Positions 17,052 to 26,784 are shown, counted from the stretch's first letter. The stretch is 64,000 nucleotides of DNA from JACCVL01 sp963695375 (GCA_963695375.1 OY968767.1:1736001-1800000); one strand, 5' to 3'. Numbers and translations: made by a program. The notes: generated from the sequence alone by a model not told the origin.

Positions 17052-18227
17052 TCAGGACATCGGGCCGGTCTCCCCTGCCAGCCGGACCCCCCGGTCGGTG
17101 AGCTCGTCCAGCACCGGCCGGGCGCTGGGCAGCGCCAGCACGTCCTCCACCGCGCCGGTGCCCTCAGCCTCGGCCAGCGCGTGCCACCAGCCGACATTCG
17201 GCGCGACCGACCGGTAGCCGTCGGCGTCGGCGTCCCACCGGGCCGCGGCCGCCGACGCCAGCGCGACAGCCTGGTCCCGCGGCAGTCGGAGCACCCGGAC
17301 GTCGCCCCGGAACCGCGGCGTGCCGGCCACCAGCTGCCGGAGCCGCCGCACACCGTTGGAGACGCGGTAGATCAGCTTCATCGAGTCGTGCCGCCGAGGT
17401 GCGGCCCGGCCGTCGAGGTGCCCGGCCAGCCGGGCGGCATTCAGCACGAGTCCTTGGGCCGACGCCTCCTGCACCATCCACAACAGGGCGGTGTCGGACA
17501 GCGCGGTCTCCGCATAGCCACCTCCGACGTCGGAGTGCACCCCTTCGAACCACACCTGCTCGACCTGGCCCTCGGCCGTGCCCTCTTGCAGCTCCCATAG
17601 GCAGGGTTCGAACGCCATCCGGCGGTCGTCGATCGCGAGCGCCTGTCGGGCCGACCGGACCGACCTGCTCAGCCGGATGTCGTGGAACTGGTGCCGGCGC
17701 TTGAACGGCCCGGGCACTCCGAGAGCGCCGACGGTGTCGAATACGCCGAGGAACTGGATCGGCACGTCCGGGTGGCAGCGGTTCCGGCGGAAGTCCGCGA
17801 GGTCACCGGCCGCCACGGCGTCGGCGGAGGCGGCCCGGTTCCGATAGCGGTGCATGGCCTCGCGCAGGTGGTCGAGCTGGTCGGCGCGGAGCAGGCCGAC
17901 CCGGGCGATCATGCCGACCAGGCTCCGCGCGGTATAGGCGCCTCGGCTGAAGCCGAACACGTACACCTCGTCGCCGGGCTCGTAGTTCAGCGCCAGGAAC
18001 TGGTAGGCGTCGGACAGGTTGGCGAGCAGGCCCAGCCCGACCGCACCGCCGAGCCAGCGGTCGGCGGAGTATCGGGCGCCGACGCCGCCGACGTAGTGCA
18101 CGACCTGGTCGACATCGGCGCCCAGCCGGCGGGTCTCGACCGACCAGGCGATCTTCGCGATGTTCGACACGTGCCGGCTGTCCGAGCTCTGCCAGGTGCC
18201 GTCACAGCACACGACCAGTCGTCTCAT
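17052..18227 (-). CDS. DUF2235 domain alpha/beta hydrolase
   Basis: A 391-residue protein starting MRRLVVCCDGTWQ, the standard DUF2235 (PF09994) N-terminus. The nucleophile elbow GFSRGAYTARSL lies near residues 92-103, FLGVFDTVGALG near 159 and WFEGVHSDVGGGYAE near 225, giving a Ser-Asp-His triad arrangement. Related domains occur in Tle1-type phospholipase effectors and in stand-alone hydrolases. There is no type VI secretion gene nearby and no signal peptide, so a cytoplasmic lipase or esterase role is more likely. It is divergent from the leuS leader. Confidence 0.88.
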   Translation of the reverse strand: MRRLVVCCDGTWQSSDSRHVSNIAKIAWSVETRRLGADVDQVVHYVGGVGARYSADRWLGGAVGLGLLANLSDAYQFLALNYEPGDEVYVFGFSRGAYTARSLVGMIARVGLLRADQLDHLREAMHRYRNRAASADAVAAGDLADFRRNRCHPDVPIQFLGVFDTVGALGVPGPFKRRHQFHDIRLSRSVRSARQALAIDDRRMAFEPCLWELQEGTAEGQVEQVWFEGVHSDVGGGYAETALSDTALLWMVQEASAQGLVLNAARLAGHLDGRAAPRRHDSMKLIYRVSNGVRRLRQLVAGTPRFRGDVRVLRLPRDQAVALASAAAARWDADADGYRSVAPNVGWWHALAEAEGTGAVEDVLALPSARPVLDELTDRGVRLAGETGPMS

Positions 18228-18265
18228 GGCTGCATGGTGGCACCGGGGGCGCTACTCTCGTCTAC

Positions 18266-18301
18266 GTGTACACGAGCCCGCTCCTTGGACCGCCGCGCTG
18301 A
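18266..18301 (+). CDS. leuS leader peptide (MYTSPLLGPPR)
   Basis: An 11-residue frame from GTG 18266 to TGA 18299-18301 with two neighbouring Leu codons at 18281-18286, one of them CTT, which is rare in this GC-rich coding context. With a -10 box 7 bases upstream the GTG would be at or next to the 5' end of the mRNA. It is too short for homology evidence and is judged by position and codon content only. Confidence 0.55.
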   Translation: MYTSPLLGPPR

Positions 18302-18325
18302 CCAGGATCCACGTCGGCGCGGCCA

Positions 18326-18349
18326 CCCCTCACGTCTGAGGGGTTTTTT
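18326..18349 (+). terminator. Intrinsic terminator upstream of leuS
   Basis: CCCCTCA (18326-18332) pairs with TGAGGGG (18337-18343) around a CGTC loop and is followed directly by six Ts (18344-18349). It is the clearest intrinsic terminator in the window. It lies 37 bases before leuS on the same strand and after no same-strand gene, so it makes sense only as an attenuator for leuS. Confidence 0.85.
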
Positions 18350-18385
18350 CATGCCTGGTGCGGAACGAGACGGCTGGAGACGCGC

Positions 18386-20900
18386 GTGACCACGACCGAG
18401 AGCACCACCTCGCGTCCGGACGAGAGGCCGGGCGGTGCTGCCGGCGAGCGGCCGGCCTACGACGTGCACGCCGCGGAGGAGAAGTGGCGCCCGGTCTGGG
18501 AGCGGCTGGACCCGTTCCGCGCGCGAGACGACGGCAGCAAGCCGCGGCGCTACGCGCTGACGATGTTCCCGTACCCGTCCGGCGACCTGCACATGGGCCA
18601 CGGCGAGGTGCTCGCCCTGCACGACGTCCTGGCGCGGTACTGGCGGCTGAAGGGCTATGACGTCCTGAACCCGATCGGCTGGGACTCGTTCGGCCTGCCG
18701 GCCGAGAACGCGGCGATCCGCCGCGACGAGCACCCCGCCGTGTACACCTACGCCAACATCGAGGTGCAGGCGGAGTCGCTGCGCCGGTACGCCCTCAGCT
18801 TCGACTGGTCCCGGCGCCTGCACACCTCCGACCCCAGCTACTACCGCTGGACGCAGTGGCTGTTCCTGCGCTTCCGCGAGGCCGGTCTCACCGACCGGCG
18901 GGCCAGCTACGTCAACTGGTGCCCCAACGACCAGACGGTGCTGGCCAACGAGCAGGTGGTGGGCGGTGTCTGCGACCGGTGCGGCGCGGTCGTCACCAAG
19001 CGACAGCTGACCCAGTGGTACTTCCGCACCACTGCCTACGCCCAACGGCTGCTGGACGACATGACCGATCTGGAGGGCCGGTGGCCCGAGCGGGTGCTGG
19101 CCATGCAGCGGAACTGGATCGGACGTTCGGAGGGCGCGTTCACCGACTTCGTCGTGGCCGGGCTGGACGCGCCGATGCGGGTCTTCACCACCCGCCCGGA
19201 CACGCTGTTCGGGGCCACCTTCATGGTCGTGGCCCCGGAGTCTCCGCTGGCGGCACGCCTGGTCACCGATGACCGGCGCGCCGACTTCGAGGCCTACCTG
19301 GAGCAGACCCAGCGGGCCACCGACATCGAGCGGCAGTCCACCGACCGGCCGAAGACCGGCACGTTCCTGGGCGCCTACGCCACCAACCCGGTCACCGGCC
19401 GGCCGATCCCGATCTGGGCGGCCGACTACGTGCTGGCCGACTACGGCACCGGCGCGATCATGGCGGTGCCGGGGCAGGACCAGCGCGACTGGGACTTCGC
19501 CACGGCGTACGGGCTGCCGATCGTCCGGACCGTCCAGCCGCCGGACGACTTCGACGGCGAGGCCTACGTCGGTGAAGGTGCCGCGATCAACTCGGCCAAC
19601 GACGAGATCAGCCTGGACGGGCTTCCCGTCGACGAGGCAAAGGCACGGATCACCGACTGGCTGGAGAGCAAGGGGCTGGGGGAGCGGACGGTCAACTACC
19701 GACTGCGGGACTGGCTGCTGAGCCGGCAGCGGTACTGGGGGTGTCCGATCCCGGTCGTGCACTGTGCCGACTGCGGCGAGGTGCCGGTCCCAGACGACCA
19801 GCTGCCGGTCGAGCTGCCGCACCTGGAGGGTGCGGACCTGGCGCCCAAGGGGACCTCGCCGCTGGCCGCCGCCACGGACTGGGTGGACGACGGAGTGCCC
19901 GTCGTGCGGCGGACCCGCGCACCGAGACACCGACACGATGGACACCTTCGTCGACTCGTCGTGGTACTTCCTGCGGTACTGCTCGCCGCACGACACCGAG
20001 CGGCCCTACGACCCCGAGGCGGCCAACCGCTGGATGCCGGCCGCGAACTATTTCGGCGGCGCCGAGCACGCGGTGCTGCACCTGCTGTACTTCCGATTCT
20101 TCACCAAGGTGCTGCACGACCTGGGCATGCTGGACGCGATCGAGCCGACGGTGTCGCTGATCAACCAGGGGCAGGTCATCAACCTTGGCCGGTCGATGAG
20201 CAAGTCGCTGGGCAACGGGGTCGACCTCGGTGAGCAGCTCGACACCTTCGGTGTCGATGCGGTCCGGCTGACGCTGGTCTTCGCCGGGCCACCCGAGGAC
20301 GACATCGACTGGGCCGACCTGTCACCTGGCGGGTCGCTGCGCTTCCTGCAGCGGGCCTGGCGACTGGCGCAGGACGTGACCAGCGAACCCGGCACCGTCC
20401 CGGCGGCCGGTGACACCTCGCTGCGACGGGTCACCCACCGCATGGTCCACGACGTCGAACAGCTGCTGGAGTCGCGCCGGTTCAACGTCGCGGTCGCCCG
20501 GATGATGGAGCTGGTCAACGCCTGCCGGCGGGCCATCGACACCGGCCCCGGCGGGGCGGACCCGGCGGTGCGGGAGGCCGCCGAGGTGGTGGCCCAGCTG
20601 CTGAGCCTGGTCGCCCCCCACACCGCCGAGGAGATGTGGGAGGCCCTCGGCCACCAGCCGACGGTCGCCACCAGCAGCTGGCCCGAGATCGACCCGGACC
20701 TGCTGGTCGACGACACCGTGACCTGTGTGGTGCAGGTCCAGGGCAAGGTGCGCGCCCGGCTGGAGGTCCCGCCCGGCATCGACGCTGCGGAGCTGGAGCG
20801 GCGGGTGCTCGCCGACGCGGAGGTGCAGCGGTTCGTCGACGGCCGTGCGGTCCGACGGGTGATCGTCCGCCCGCCCGGACTGGTCAACCTGGTGGTCTGA
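18386..20900 (+). CDS. leuS: Leucine--tRNA ligase (apparent +1 frameshift at about 19889)
   Basis: Class I synthetase. The first frame gives MFPYPSGDLHMGHGEVLA (HIGH motif), the editing domain (TTRPDTLFGATFMVVAPES) and DWLLSRQRYWGCPIPVVHC, and is sound up to TDWVD. The rest (CPSCGGPAHRDTDTMDTFVDSSWYF, then the KMSKS motif as RSMSKSLGN, and the anticodon-binding and C-terminal domains) is in another frame through the stop at 20900. Dropping G19889 joins the two as WVDTECPSCGGPA, very close to normal LeuS, and gives about 837 residues. The ATG-less start is the GTG at 18386. No second leuS is visible and the gene should be essential, so a sequencing error is more likely than true inactivation. 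It is preceded by an attenuator-like leader. Confidence 0.9.
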
Positions 20901-21028
20901 CCGACCCGGGGTCACCGGCCAGGAGGTGACCGTCCACGCCGCTGATCCGCGGCTCGCCCGACCGAGTGACAATCGCCACCGCTCGAACCTCGTCCATGGC
21001 CCCAGCAGGCACCGCTAGCCTGCCCTCC

Positions 21029-21880
21029 GTGCCAGAACGGGTCGCCATCGTCACCGACTCGACGGCATCGCTGCCTCCCGACGTGATCGAGCGATACGGG
21101 ATCGTCGTGGTGCCACTCCAGGTGGTGGTCGGCGCTCGCGCGCTGGACGAGGGCTCCGAGGCAACCCATCGCACGGTGGCCGAGGCGTTGGCAGCGTCCG
21201 CTCCGGTCTCCACCTCGAGACCCGCTCCGGATGCGTTCGTCGCTGCCTACACCGCGGCGATGGCGTCCGGCGCGGACGCCATCGTCTCGGTGCACCTGTC
21301 GTCCCAGCTGTCCGGCACCTACGACTCCGCCGTGGCCGCGGCCGGCGAGGTCGACATCGACGTGGAGATCGTGGACAGCGCGCAGATCGGACTGGCCACC
21401 GGCTTCTCGGTCCTGGCGGCCGCGGAGGCGGTGGCGGACGGAGCTGACGCCGAGTCGGCGGCCACGGTCGCCTGCGAGACCGCGGACGCCACCCGGTCGT
21501 ACTTCTACGTCGACACGCTCGAGTACCTCCGTCGGGGCGGACGGATCGGGGCCGCGGCGGCGCTGCTCGGCACGGCGCTCGCGGTGAAGCCCCTGCTCAC
21601 GGTCCTGGACGGGCGGGTGGAGCCGCTCGAGAAGGTGCGGACGACGAGTCGCGCGCTCGCCCGTATCGAGGAGCTCGCGGTCGAGGCCGCCGGCTCCGGC
21701 TCGGTCGCGGTCGGCGTGCAGCACCAGGGTGCGGGGGCGCGCGCCGCCGCTCTGGCCGAGCGGCTGCGGGAGCGGTTGCCGCAGGCCGACCTCGTCTGGG
21801 AGCAGCAGGTCGGCGCGGTCGTCGGGGCCCACCTCGGCCCTGGCGCGGTGGCGGTCGTGGTGGTTCCGCGGGCGTTCTGA
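21029..21880 (+). CDS. DegV family fatty-acid-binding protein
   Basis: A 283-residue DegV protein: VAIVTDSTASLPPDVIERYGIVVVPLQV at the N-terminus, APVSTSRPAPDAF, VSVHLSSQLSGTYDSA and VDTLEYLRRGGRIG are the usual signatures. DegV (FakB-type) proteins bind a fatty acid for phosphorylation by FakA in Firmicutes; no FakA partner is nearby. The GTG at 21029 is chosen because TAGCCT (21016-21021) is 7 bases before it, giving a leaderless mRNA. Upstream in-frame codons exist but lack a ribosome binding site. Confidence 0.92.
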   Translation: MPERVAIVTDSTASLPPDVIERYGIVVVPLQVVVGARALDEGSEATHRTVAEALAASAPVSTSRPAPDAFVAAYTAAMASGADAIVSVHLSSQLSGTYDSAVAAAGEVDIDVEIVDSAQIGLATGFSVLAAAEAVADGADAESAATVACETADATRSYFYVDTLEYLRRGGRIGAAAALLGTALAVKPLLTVLDGRVEPLEKVRTTSRALARIEELAVEAAGSGSVAVGVQHQGAGARAAALAERLRERLPQADLVWEQQVGAVVGAHLGPGAVAVVVVPRAF

Positions 21881-21974
21881 CGTCCTTTGCACAGCCGTCG
21901 CTGACTCGATCCGTCGTCCACAGGGCTGCCAACCGGCAGGTCCTGATCGGCCGCCCGCTCCCTAGCGTCGAGGC

Positions 21975-22940
21975 ATGCCACAGCTGCGACGCGAGCCCGG
22001 ACGGCTGCGAGCCGGTGAGCGCCGCGCAGCGGTGCGCCGGCTGTCCCTGCTGGCCGCCGAGCTCGAGCGGCCGCCTCCCGACGACGGCACTGAACACCCG
22101 CCGCCGCGAGACGAGGCGGCCTCGGTCGCTGACCCGACCGTGGAGGTGGAGGGAGACCCGGCCGGCAGACACCGGGCGGCAGCCCTGCCCGCGCGGCAGC
22201 GGTTGACCGGCGCGCTGGCCGACCAGCTGCCACCGACGCTCCGGACCGTCGGCACCGACCGGGGAGTCACCGGGCAGCACGTCACCGTGCTCGTGCTGGT
22301 GACTGCGCTCCTGCTGGCGGCAGGGGCGTGGTGGCTGCTCGACGGGCGGCCCAGCACCCGGGTGGTCGGTCCCGAGCCACCGGTCCCGGTCACCGCGGAC
22401 GCGCCGAGTGCCGACCCGGGCGTGGGGGTGACCCCGGCAGTTCCCGGCGCCGCCCCGGCAGGGGTGCCACCAACCCCCACGGCGACGGTCGGCACCGACC
22501 TGGTCGTCGACGTCACCGGCCGGGTCCGCCGGCCCGGCCTGGTGACCCTGCCCTACGGAGCGCGGGTGGCAGACGCGCTGGAGTCGGCCGGCGGGCCGCG
22601 GCCACGAGTGGACCTGAGCACGCTCAACCTCGCTCGCCTCCTGGTGGACGGCGAGCAGATCGTGGTGGGCATGCGGGTGGCGACGCTGCCCCCGGCGGCC
22701 GCGACGGCGAGCGGGGTGCCGGTCGCGCCGGTTCCGGGCGTGCCGGCCGCGCTCGTCGACCTGAACACCGCGGACCTGGCGCTGCTGGACACGCTGCCCG
22801 GGGTCGGGCCCGTGACCGCCCAGGCGATCCTGGACTGGCGCAGCGCGAACGGCCGGTTCACCAGCGTGGACGAGCTGCTGGCGGTCGACGGCATCGGCGA
22901 CGTCACCCTGGCCGACCTGCGCGACCTGGTGACGGTGTGA
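21975..22940 (+). CDS. comEA: ComEA family DNA-binding protein
   Basis: A 321-residue protein with a cytoplasmic Arg- and Pro-rich N-terminus (about 100 residues), one membrane helix (VTVLVLVTALLLAAGAWWLL near residues 103-122), a Pro/Thr linker, a SLBB domain (DLVVDVTGRVRRPGLVTLPYGARVADAL), and two C-terminal helix-hairpin-helix motifs (VDLNTADLALLDTLPGVGPVTAQAI and VDELLAVDGIGDVTL). It would bind DNA outside the membrane and pass it to ComEC. TAGCGT (21963-21968) 6 bases before the ATG suggests a leaderless start. The next gene, comEC, begins 5 bases after its stop. Confidence 0.93.
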   Translation: MPQLRREPGRLRAGERRAAVRRLSLLAAELERPPPDDGTEHPPPRDEAASVADPTVEVEGDPAGRHRAAALPARQRLTGALADQLPPTLRTVGTDRGVTGQHVTVLVLVTALLLAAGAWWLLDGRPSTRVVGPEPPVPVTADAPSADPGVGVTPAVPGAAPAGVPPTPTATVGTDLVVDVTGRVRRPGLVTLPYGARVADALESAGGPRPRVDLSTLNLARLLVDGEQIVVGMRVATLPPAAATASGVPVAPVPGVPAALVDLNTADLALLDTLPGVGPVTAQAILDWRSANGRFTSVDELLAVDGIGDVTLADLRDLVTV

Positions 22941-22944
22941 CCCG

Positions 22945-25266
22945 GTGCCGGTCGCCGGTGCCGACCACCGCCTCGCCGCTCCGGCGGTGGCGGCGTGGGC
23001 GAGCGCCGCCGGATGTCTGAGCCTTCCGGGACGGGTCGCCCTCGTCCTCGGCGTGCTGCTGGCCGCGGGGGCGCTCGTCGCTGCCCGCACGTCCCGGGCG
23101 GCGGTCGCGCTGGTGCTCGTGGCCGCCGCCGCGGCGGCGGCGCTGGCCGGGCTGCGGGTCCTCCATGCGGACGCGGGTCCGTTGCCCGGCCTGGCGCGCG
23201 AGCGAGCCGTGGTCGGTGCCGAGCTGGTGCTCACGAGCGACCCTCGGCTCGTCCGCGGCGCGTACGGCGACCAGGTGCTGGTGACGGCCAGGACGGTCGA
23301 GGTGACCGGACGAGGCAGCACCGTGCGAGGTCGCGCGCCCGTCCTGGTGTTCGCGCCGGAGAGCACCGGTCTGCTCGAGGCCATGCTCGGCAGCCGGATC
23401 GACGTGGTCGGTCGGCTGGCTGCGGCCCGCTCGGCCGAACACAGCGCGGTGCTCCAGGTCAGCCGGGTGGAGGGCGTCGTCCGACCGGCCGCGTGGTGGT
23501 GGACGGTGGCCGCCCGGCTCCGGGACGCGGTGGACCGGGCCGTGGACGAGCGAGGACAGGCCGGTGAGCTGGTGCCGGCGCTGGTCGTCGGGGACGACAG
23601 TGGGCTGTCCGAGGCCCTCGCCGCGGACTTCCGCAGCAGTGGACTGACACATCTGCTGGCGGTGTCCGGGACCAACCTGACCCTGGTGCTGGGTGCGCTG
23701 CTGCTCGTCGCGCGGACGGCCGGCGTGCGCGGCCGTGGGCTCGTCGCCGTCGGGGTCGCCGGCGCGATCGGCTTCGTGTTGCTGGCCCGCCCGGAACCGA
23801 GCGTGCTGCGGGCGGCGGCGATGGGGCTGGTGGCGCTGATCGGCGTCGCCAGCGGAGATCGGCAGCGCGGGTTGCGGGCGCTGGCCGTCGCGGTGCTCGT
23901 GCTGCTCCTGGTCGACCCGTGGCTGTCGCGCTCGGTCGGCTTCCTGCTGTCCACCCTCGCCACCGCCGCGATCCTGCTGCTGGCGCCGGGCTGGCGGGAT
24001 GCGCTCACCCGGTGGCTGCCGCGCTGGGCCGCGGAGGCGCTGGCCGTCCCGCTGTCGGCGCAGCTGGCCTGCACGCCGGTCGTCGCGGCCATCTCCGGCC
24101 AGGCCTCGCTGGTCGCCGTGCTCGCCAACGTGCTGGCCGCCCCCGCCGTCGGCCCCGCCACGGTGTTCGGACTGCTGGCCGGACTGGTCGGGCTCGGGTC
24201 GCCGACCGCGGGCGACCTGGCCGGCTGGTTGGCGGTGGTGCCGGCCGGATGGATCGTCGCGGTCGGCCGGGTCAGCGCCGGGCTGCCGGGCGCCAGCGTG
24301 GCGTGGGACACCTCGGCACCGGCGCTCGGGCTGCTCGCCGGGCTCTGCGCTCTGGTCGCGCTCGGCGCCGGAGCGGTGCTGCGCCGGCGGGGTGCCAGCG
24401 CGCTGCTGGCGCTGCTGCTGGTGATGCTGGTGCTCCGGCCGCTGCCGACCCCCGGCTGGCCGCCGGCCGGCTGGGTCCTGGTGGCCTGCGACGTGGGGCA
24501 GGGCGACGCCTTGGCGCTCGCGGCCGGGGACGGTGCAGCGGTGGTCGTCGACGTCGGCCCCGAGCCGCTGGCGGTGCAGGACTGCCTCCGCGACCTCGAC
24601 GTCACCTCGGTGTCCGCAGTCCTGCTGTCGCACCTGCACGCCGACCACGTCGACGGCCTGGTCGGCGTGCTCGACCAGTTCCCGGTCGGGCAGGTCGCGC
24701 TGAGCCCGGTCCGGTCCCCCGAGTCCGCGTGGACCGCGGTCGCCGGCGCCGCGGCGGAGGCGGACGTGCCGGTGCGCACGCTCGCGGCCGGCCAGCGGGC
24801 CCGGCTCGGACCGCTCACGTGGCAGGTGCTGGCACCGGCGGCGACCATCCCGGCGAGCGTGTCCGAGTCCAGCGGCTCGACCGGCTCGCCGGTCAACGAC
24901 GCCAGCCTGGTGCTGGCGGTCGAGACTGCCGGGCTGCGGCTGCTGATGACCGGCGACATCGAGCCGCCGGCTCAGGCGGCGCTGGTGGGCAGCGGTGTCG
25001 ACCTGGCGGCGGACGTGCTCAAGATCCCGCATCACGGCAGCGCCCGCCAGGACCCGGCGTTCCTCGCCGCCGTCGACCCGCGGCTGGCGGTGGTGTGTGT
25101 GGGGCTGGACAACGGCTACGGGCACCCCTCGGCGGGCCTGCTGGGCACGCTGGAGGCGACCGGAGTCGAGGTGGCCCGAACCGACCTGGACGGCGACGTG
25201 GCGGTCGTGGCCGGCGACGACGGCCTGGAGTGGGCCGCCCGCGGGACGGAGGGGGGCGCGGGCTGA
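22945..25266 (+). CDS. comEC: ComEC/Rec2 family membrane protein
   Basis: A 773-residue polytopic protein. N-terminal helices are followed by the DUF4131-like soluble part, the Competence domain core (LVVGDDSGLSEALAADFRSSGLTHLLAVSGTNL) with many membrane segments to about residue 500, and a C-terminal metallo-beta-lactamase domain with CDVGQGDALAL, LLSHLHADHVDGL and LKIPHHGS. ComEC forms the channel for single-stranded DNA uptake. Whether this organism is competent cannot be told, since actinobacteria commonly carry comEA-comEC without known transformation. It starts at GTG 22945. Confidence 0.94.
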   Translation: MPVAGADHRLAAPAVAAWASAAGCLSLPGRVALVLGVLLAAGALVAARTSRAAVALVLVAAAAAAALAGLRVLHADAGPLPGLARERAVVGAELVLTSDPRLVRGAYGDQVLVTARTVEVTGRGSTVRGRAPVLVFAPESTGLLEAMLGSRIDVVGRLAAARSAEHSAVLQVSRVEGVVRPAAWWWTVAARLRDAVDRAVDERGQAGELVPALVVGDDSGLSEALAADFRSSGLTHLLAVSGTNLTLVLGALLLVARTAGVRGRGLVAVGVAGAIGFVLLARPEPSVLRAAAMGLVALIGVASGDRQRGLRALAVAVLVLLLVDPWLSRSVGFLLSTLATAAILLLAPGWRDALTRWLPRWAAEALAVPLSAQLACTPVVAAISGQASLVAVLANVLAAPAVGPATVFGLLAGLVGLGSPTAGDLAGWLAVVPAGWIVAVGRVSAGLPGASVAWDTSAPALGLLAGLCALVALGAGAVLRRRGASALLALLLVMLVLRPLPTPGWPPAGWVLVACDVGQGDALALAAGDGAAVVVDVGPEPLAVQDCLRDLDVTSVSAVLLSHLHADHVDGLVGVLDQFPVGQVALSPVRSPESAWTAVAGAAAEADVPVRTLAAGQRARLGPLTWQVLAPAATIPASVSESSGSTGSPVNDASLVLAVETAGLRLLMTGDIEPPAQAALVGSGVDLAADVLKIPHHGSARQDPAFLAAVDPRLAVVCVGLDNGYGHPSAGLLGTLEATGVEVARTDLDGDVAVVAGDDGLEWAARGTEGGAG

Positions 25267-25278
25267 CATCCTGCGGCG

Positions 25279-26277
25279 GTGGCCCCGACGAAGACGCGCG
25301 TCCTCGGCACGGTGGTGCTGGTCACCGGATCGGCCGACTTCCTCGCCGACCGGGTGGTCGAGGACGTCCGCGCCGCGCTCGCCGAGGACGACCCGGCGGC
25401 CGACCTGACCGAGGTCTCGGCATCGGGCCTGGACGCCGGCACGTTCGCCGAGCTCACCAGCCCGTCACTGTTCGCGGCCGCCCGCGGGGTCGTCGTCCGC
25501 GGGATCGATGCGCTCCCCGATGCCATGCAGCAGCCGCTGGCCGACTACGTCGCCGCGCCGGCGCCCGACGTCGCGCTCGTCCTGATCCACCCGGGAGGAG
25601 CCCGGGGCCGGTCACTGCTGGAGCGGTTGCGCCAGGCGGGGGCCCGCGAGGTCCCGGTGGAGGACCCGAAGCCCTGGCGGCTCTCGGCCTGGATCGTGGC
25701 CGAGGGCAGGCGGCTCGGTGTCCGGGTCGACCCGGACGCCGCCGACCTGCTGCACCGTGCCGTGGGCGATGACGTCCGTGCGCTGGCCGCTGCGGTCTCG
25801 CAGCTGGGGAGCGACCAGCAGGGCAGTCGGATCGACACGGACCTGGTGGCCCGCTACTACGAGGGCCGAGCCGAGATCAAGACCTTCGACATCGCGGAGC
25901 GGGCGGTGACCGGCGACCGCGCCGGGGCGCTGGAGCTGCTCCGCTGGGCCCTCGGGCAGCGCGTCGGGCTGCCGCTGGTGACGGCCGCGTTCGCCACGAC
26001 GGTGCGCCGGCTGATCAAGCTCTCGTTCGCGCCGACCGGCACCACCGACGCCGCGCTGGCCCGGGAGGTCGGCTGCAGCCCGCGCCAGCTGTCCCGTCTC
26101 CGGGACCAGGCGCGCGGGTGGGACGCGAGCGGCCTGGCCACGGCCATGGACGCCGTCGCGGAGGCGGACGCGGCCGTCAAGGGCGGTGCGGCCGACGCGG
26201 GTCACGCCCTGGAGCGGATGGTGCTGAGCGTCGTGGCGGCCCGGACCGGGCCGGCCGGTCGCCGGGCCGGGCGGTGA
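25279..26277 (+). CDS. holA: DNA polymerase III subunit delta
   Basis: A 332-residue clamp-loader delta subunit. Recognisable parts are LVTGSADFLADRVVEDVRAAL, the EVSASGLDAGTFAELTSPSLFAAARGVVV stretch, ELLRWALGQRVGLPLVTAAFATTVRRLIKL in the C-terminal domain and the final helical collar. It opens the beta clamp together with the tau and delta-prime subunits. The GTG start is 12 bases after comEC, the usual actinobacterial arrangement comEA-comEC-holA, followed by convergent rpsT. Confidence 0.93.
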   Translation: MAPTKTRVLGTVVLVTGSADFLADRVVEDVRAALAEDDPAADLTEVSASGLDAGTFAELTSPSLFAAARGVVVRGIDALPDAMQQPLADYVAAPAPDVALVLIHPGGARGRSLLERLRQAGAREVPVEDPKPWRLSAWIVAEGRRLGVRVDPDAADLLHRAVGDDVRALAAAVSQLGSDQQGSRIDTDLVARYYEGRAEIKTFDIAERAVTGDRAGALELLRWALGQRVGLPLVTAAFATTVRRLIKLSFAPTGTTDAALAREVGCSPRQLSRLRDQARGWDASGLATAMDAVAEADAAVKGGAADAGHALERMVLSVVAARTGPAGRRAGR

Positions 26278-26304
26278 CGTCCGGCGGCTATCGGGTCCGG
26301 CGGG

Positions 26305-26565
26305 TCAGAGCTCGGCGCTGCGCTTGGCGATGGCCGACTTCCGGTTCGCCGCCTGGTTCTTGTGGATCACGCCGGCCGAGGCCGCCTTGTCGAGCCGGCG
26401 GGTGGCTTCGTGTCCGAGCTGGCGGGCCTGCTCGGCGTCCCCGGAGTCGGCGGCAGCGCGGAACCGGCGGACGGCGGTCCGGAGCGCCGACTTCACCGAC
26501 TTGTTGCGCTCGTGCGCGGCGTCGTTCTGCCGGTTGCGCTTGATCTGGGACTTGATGTTCGCCAC
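26305..26565 (-). CDS. rpsT: 30S ribosomal protein S20
   Basis: An 86-residue S20 starting MANIKSQIKRNRQNDAAHERNK, with SALRTAVRRFR and the C-terminal HKNQAANRKSAIAKR typical of the family. It binds 16S rRNA as a long helical bundle. It is convergent with holA and divergent from lepA. On the minus strand a TAGCCT box at 26664-26659 could be its -10, about 95 bases before the ATG. Confidence 0.97.
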   Translation of the reverse strand: MANIKSQIKRNRQNDAAHERNKSVKSALRTAVRRFRAAADSGDAEQARQLGHEATRRLDKAASAGVIHKNQAANRKSAIAKRSAEL

Positions 26566-26784
26566 TGGTGCAAGCCTCGATCGCTGGGACGAAGGGGTGG
26601 GACGCTGCTCGATGCGGGGGCCATGGCGGCGGGGCGGCCGCCACCGGACCGACCCCGAAGGCTACCAGCGGCCGCGACCCGCCCCAAATCATCCGCGGCC
26701 GGCTCCGGGTGCTCGCGGCCCGGCCGACCGGCCGGATGGGAGGATGGGCGCACCGTCCGCCCCCGATGCCGCGATTGAGCCCTC

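Larger units (their letters stand above)
18253..18349 (+). promoter_or_regulatory. leuS leader: leaderless promoter plus candidate Leu attenuator
   Basis: TACTCT (18253-18258) lies 7 bases before a GTG (18266) that opens an 11-codon frame containing adjacent Leu codons CTC CTT. GCCGCGC (18292-18298), at the end of that frame, can pair with GCGCGGC (18317-18323), just before a terminator hairpin with six Ts (18326-18349). This is the layout of ribosome-mediated attenuation: a stall at Leu codons when Leu-tRNA is scarce would alter pairing and let transcription enter leuS. The elements are seen in the sequence; the mechanism is inference. Confidence 0.65.

Noticed and set aside
17052..18227. 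DUF2235 protein as a type VI secretion effector
   Set aside because: No secretion-system, immunity or VgrG-like gene is nearby, and stand-alone DUF2235 hydrolases are common in actinobacteria.
21975..25266. comEA-comEC as evidence that the organism is naturally transformable
   Set aside because: These genes are nearly universal before holA in actinobacteria; no pilus, comF or dprA genes are in the window.
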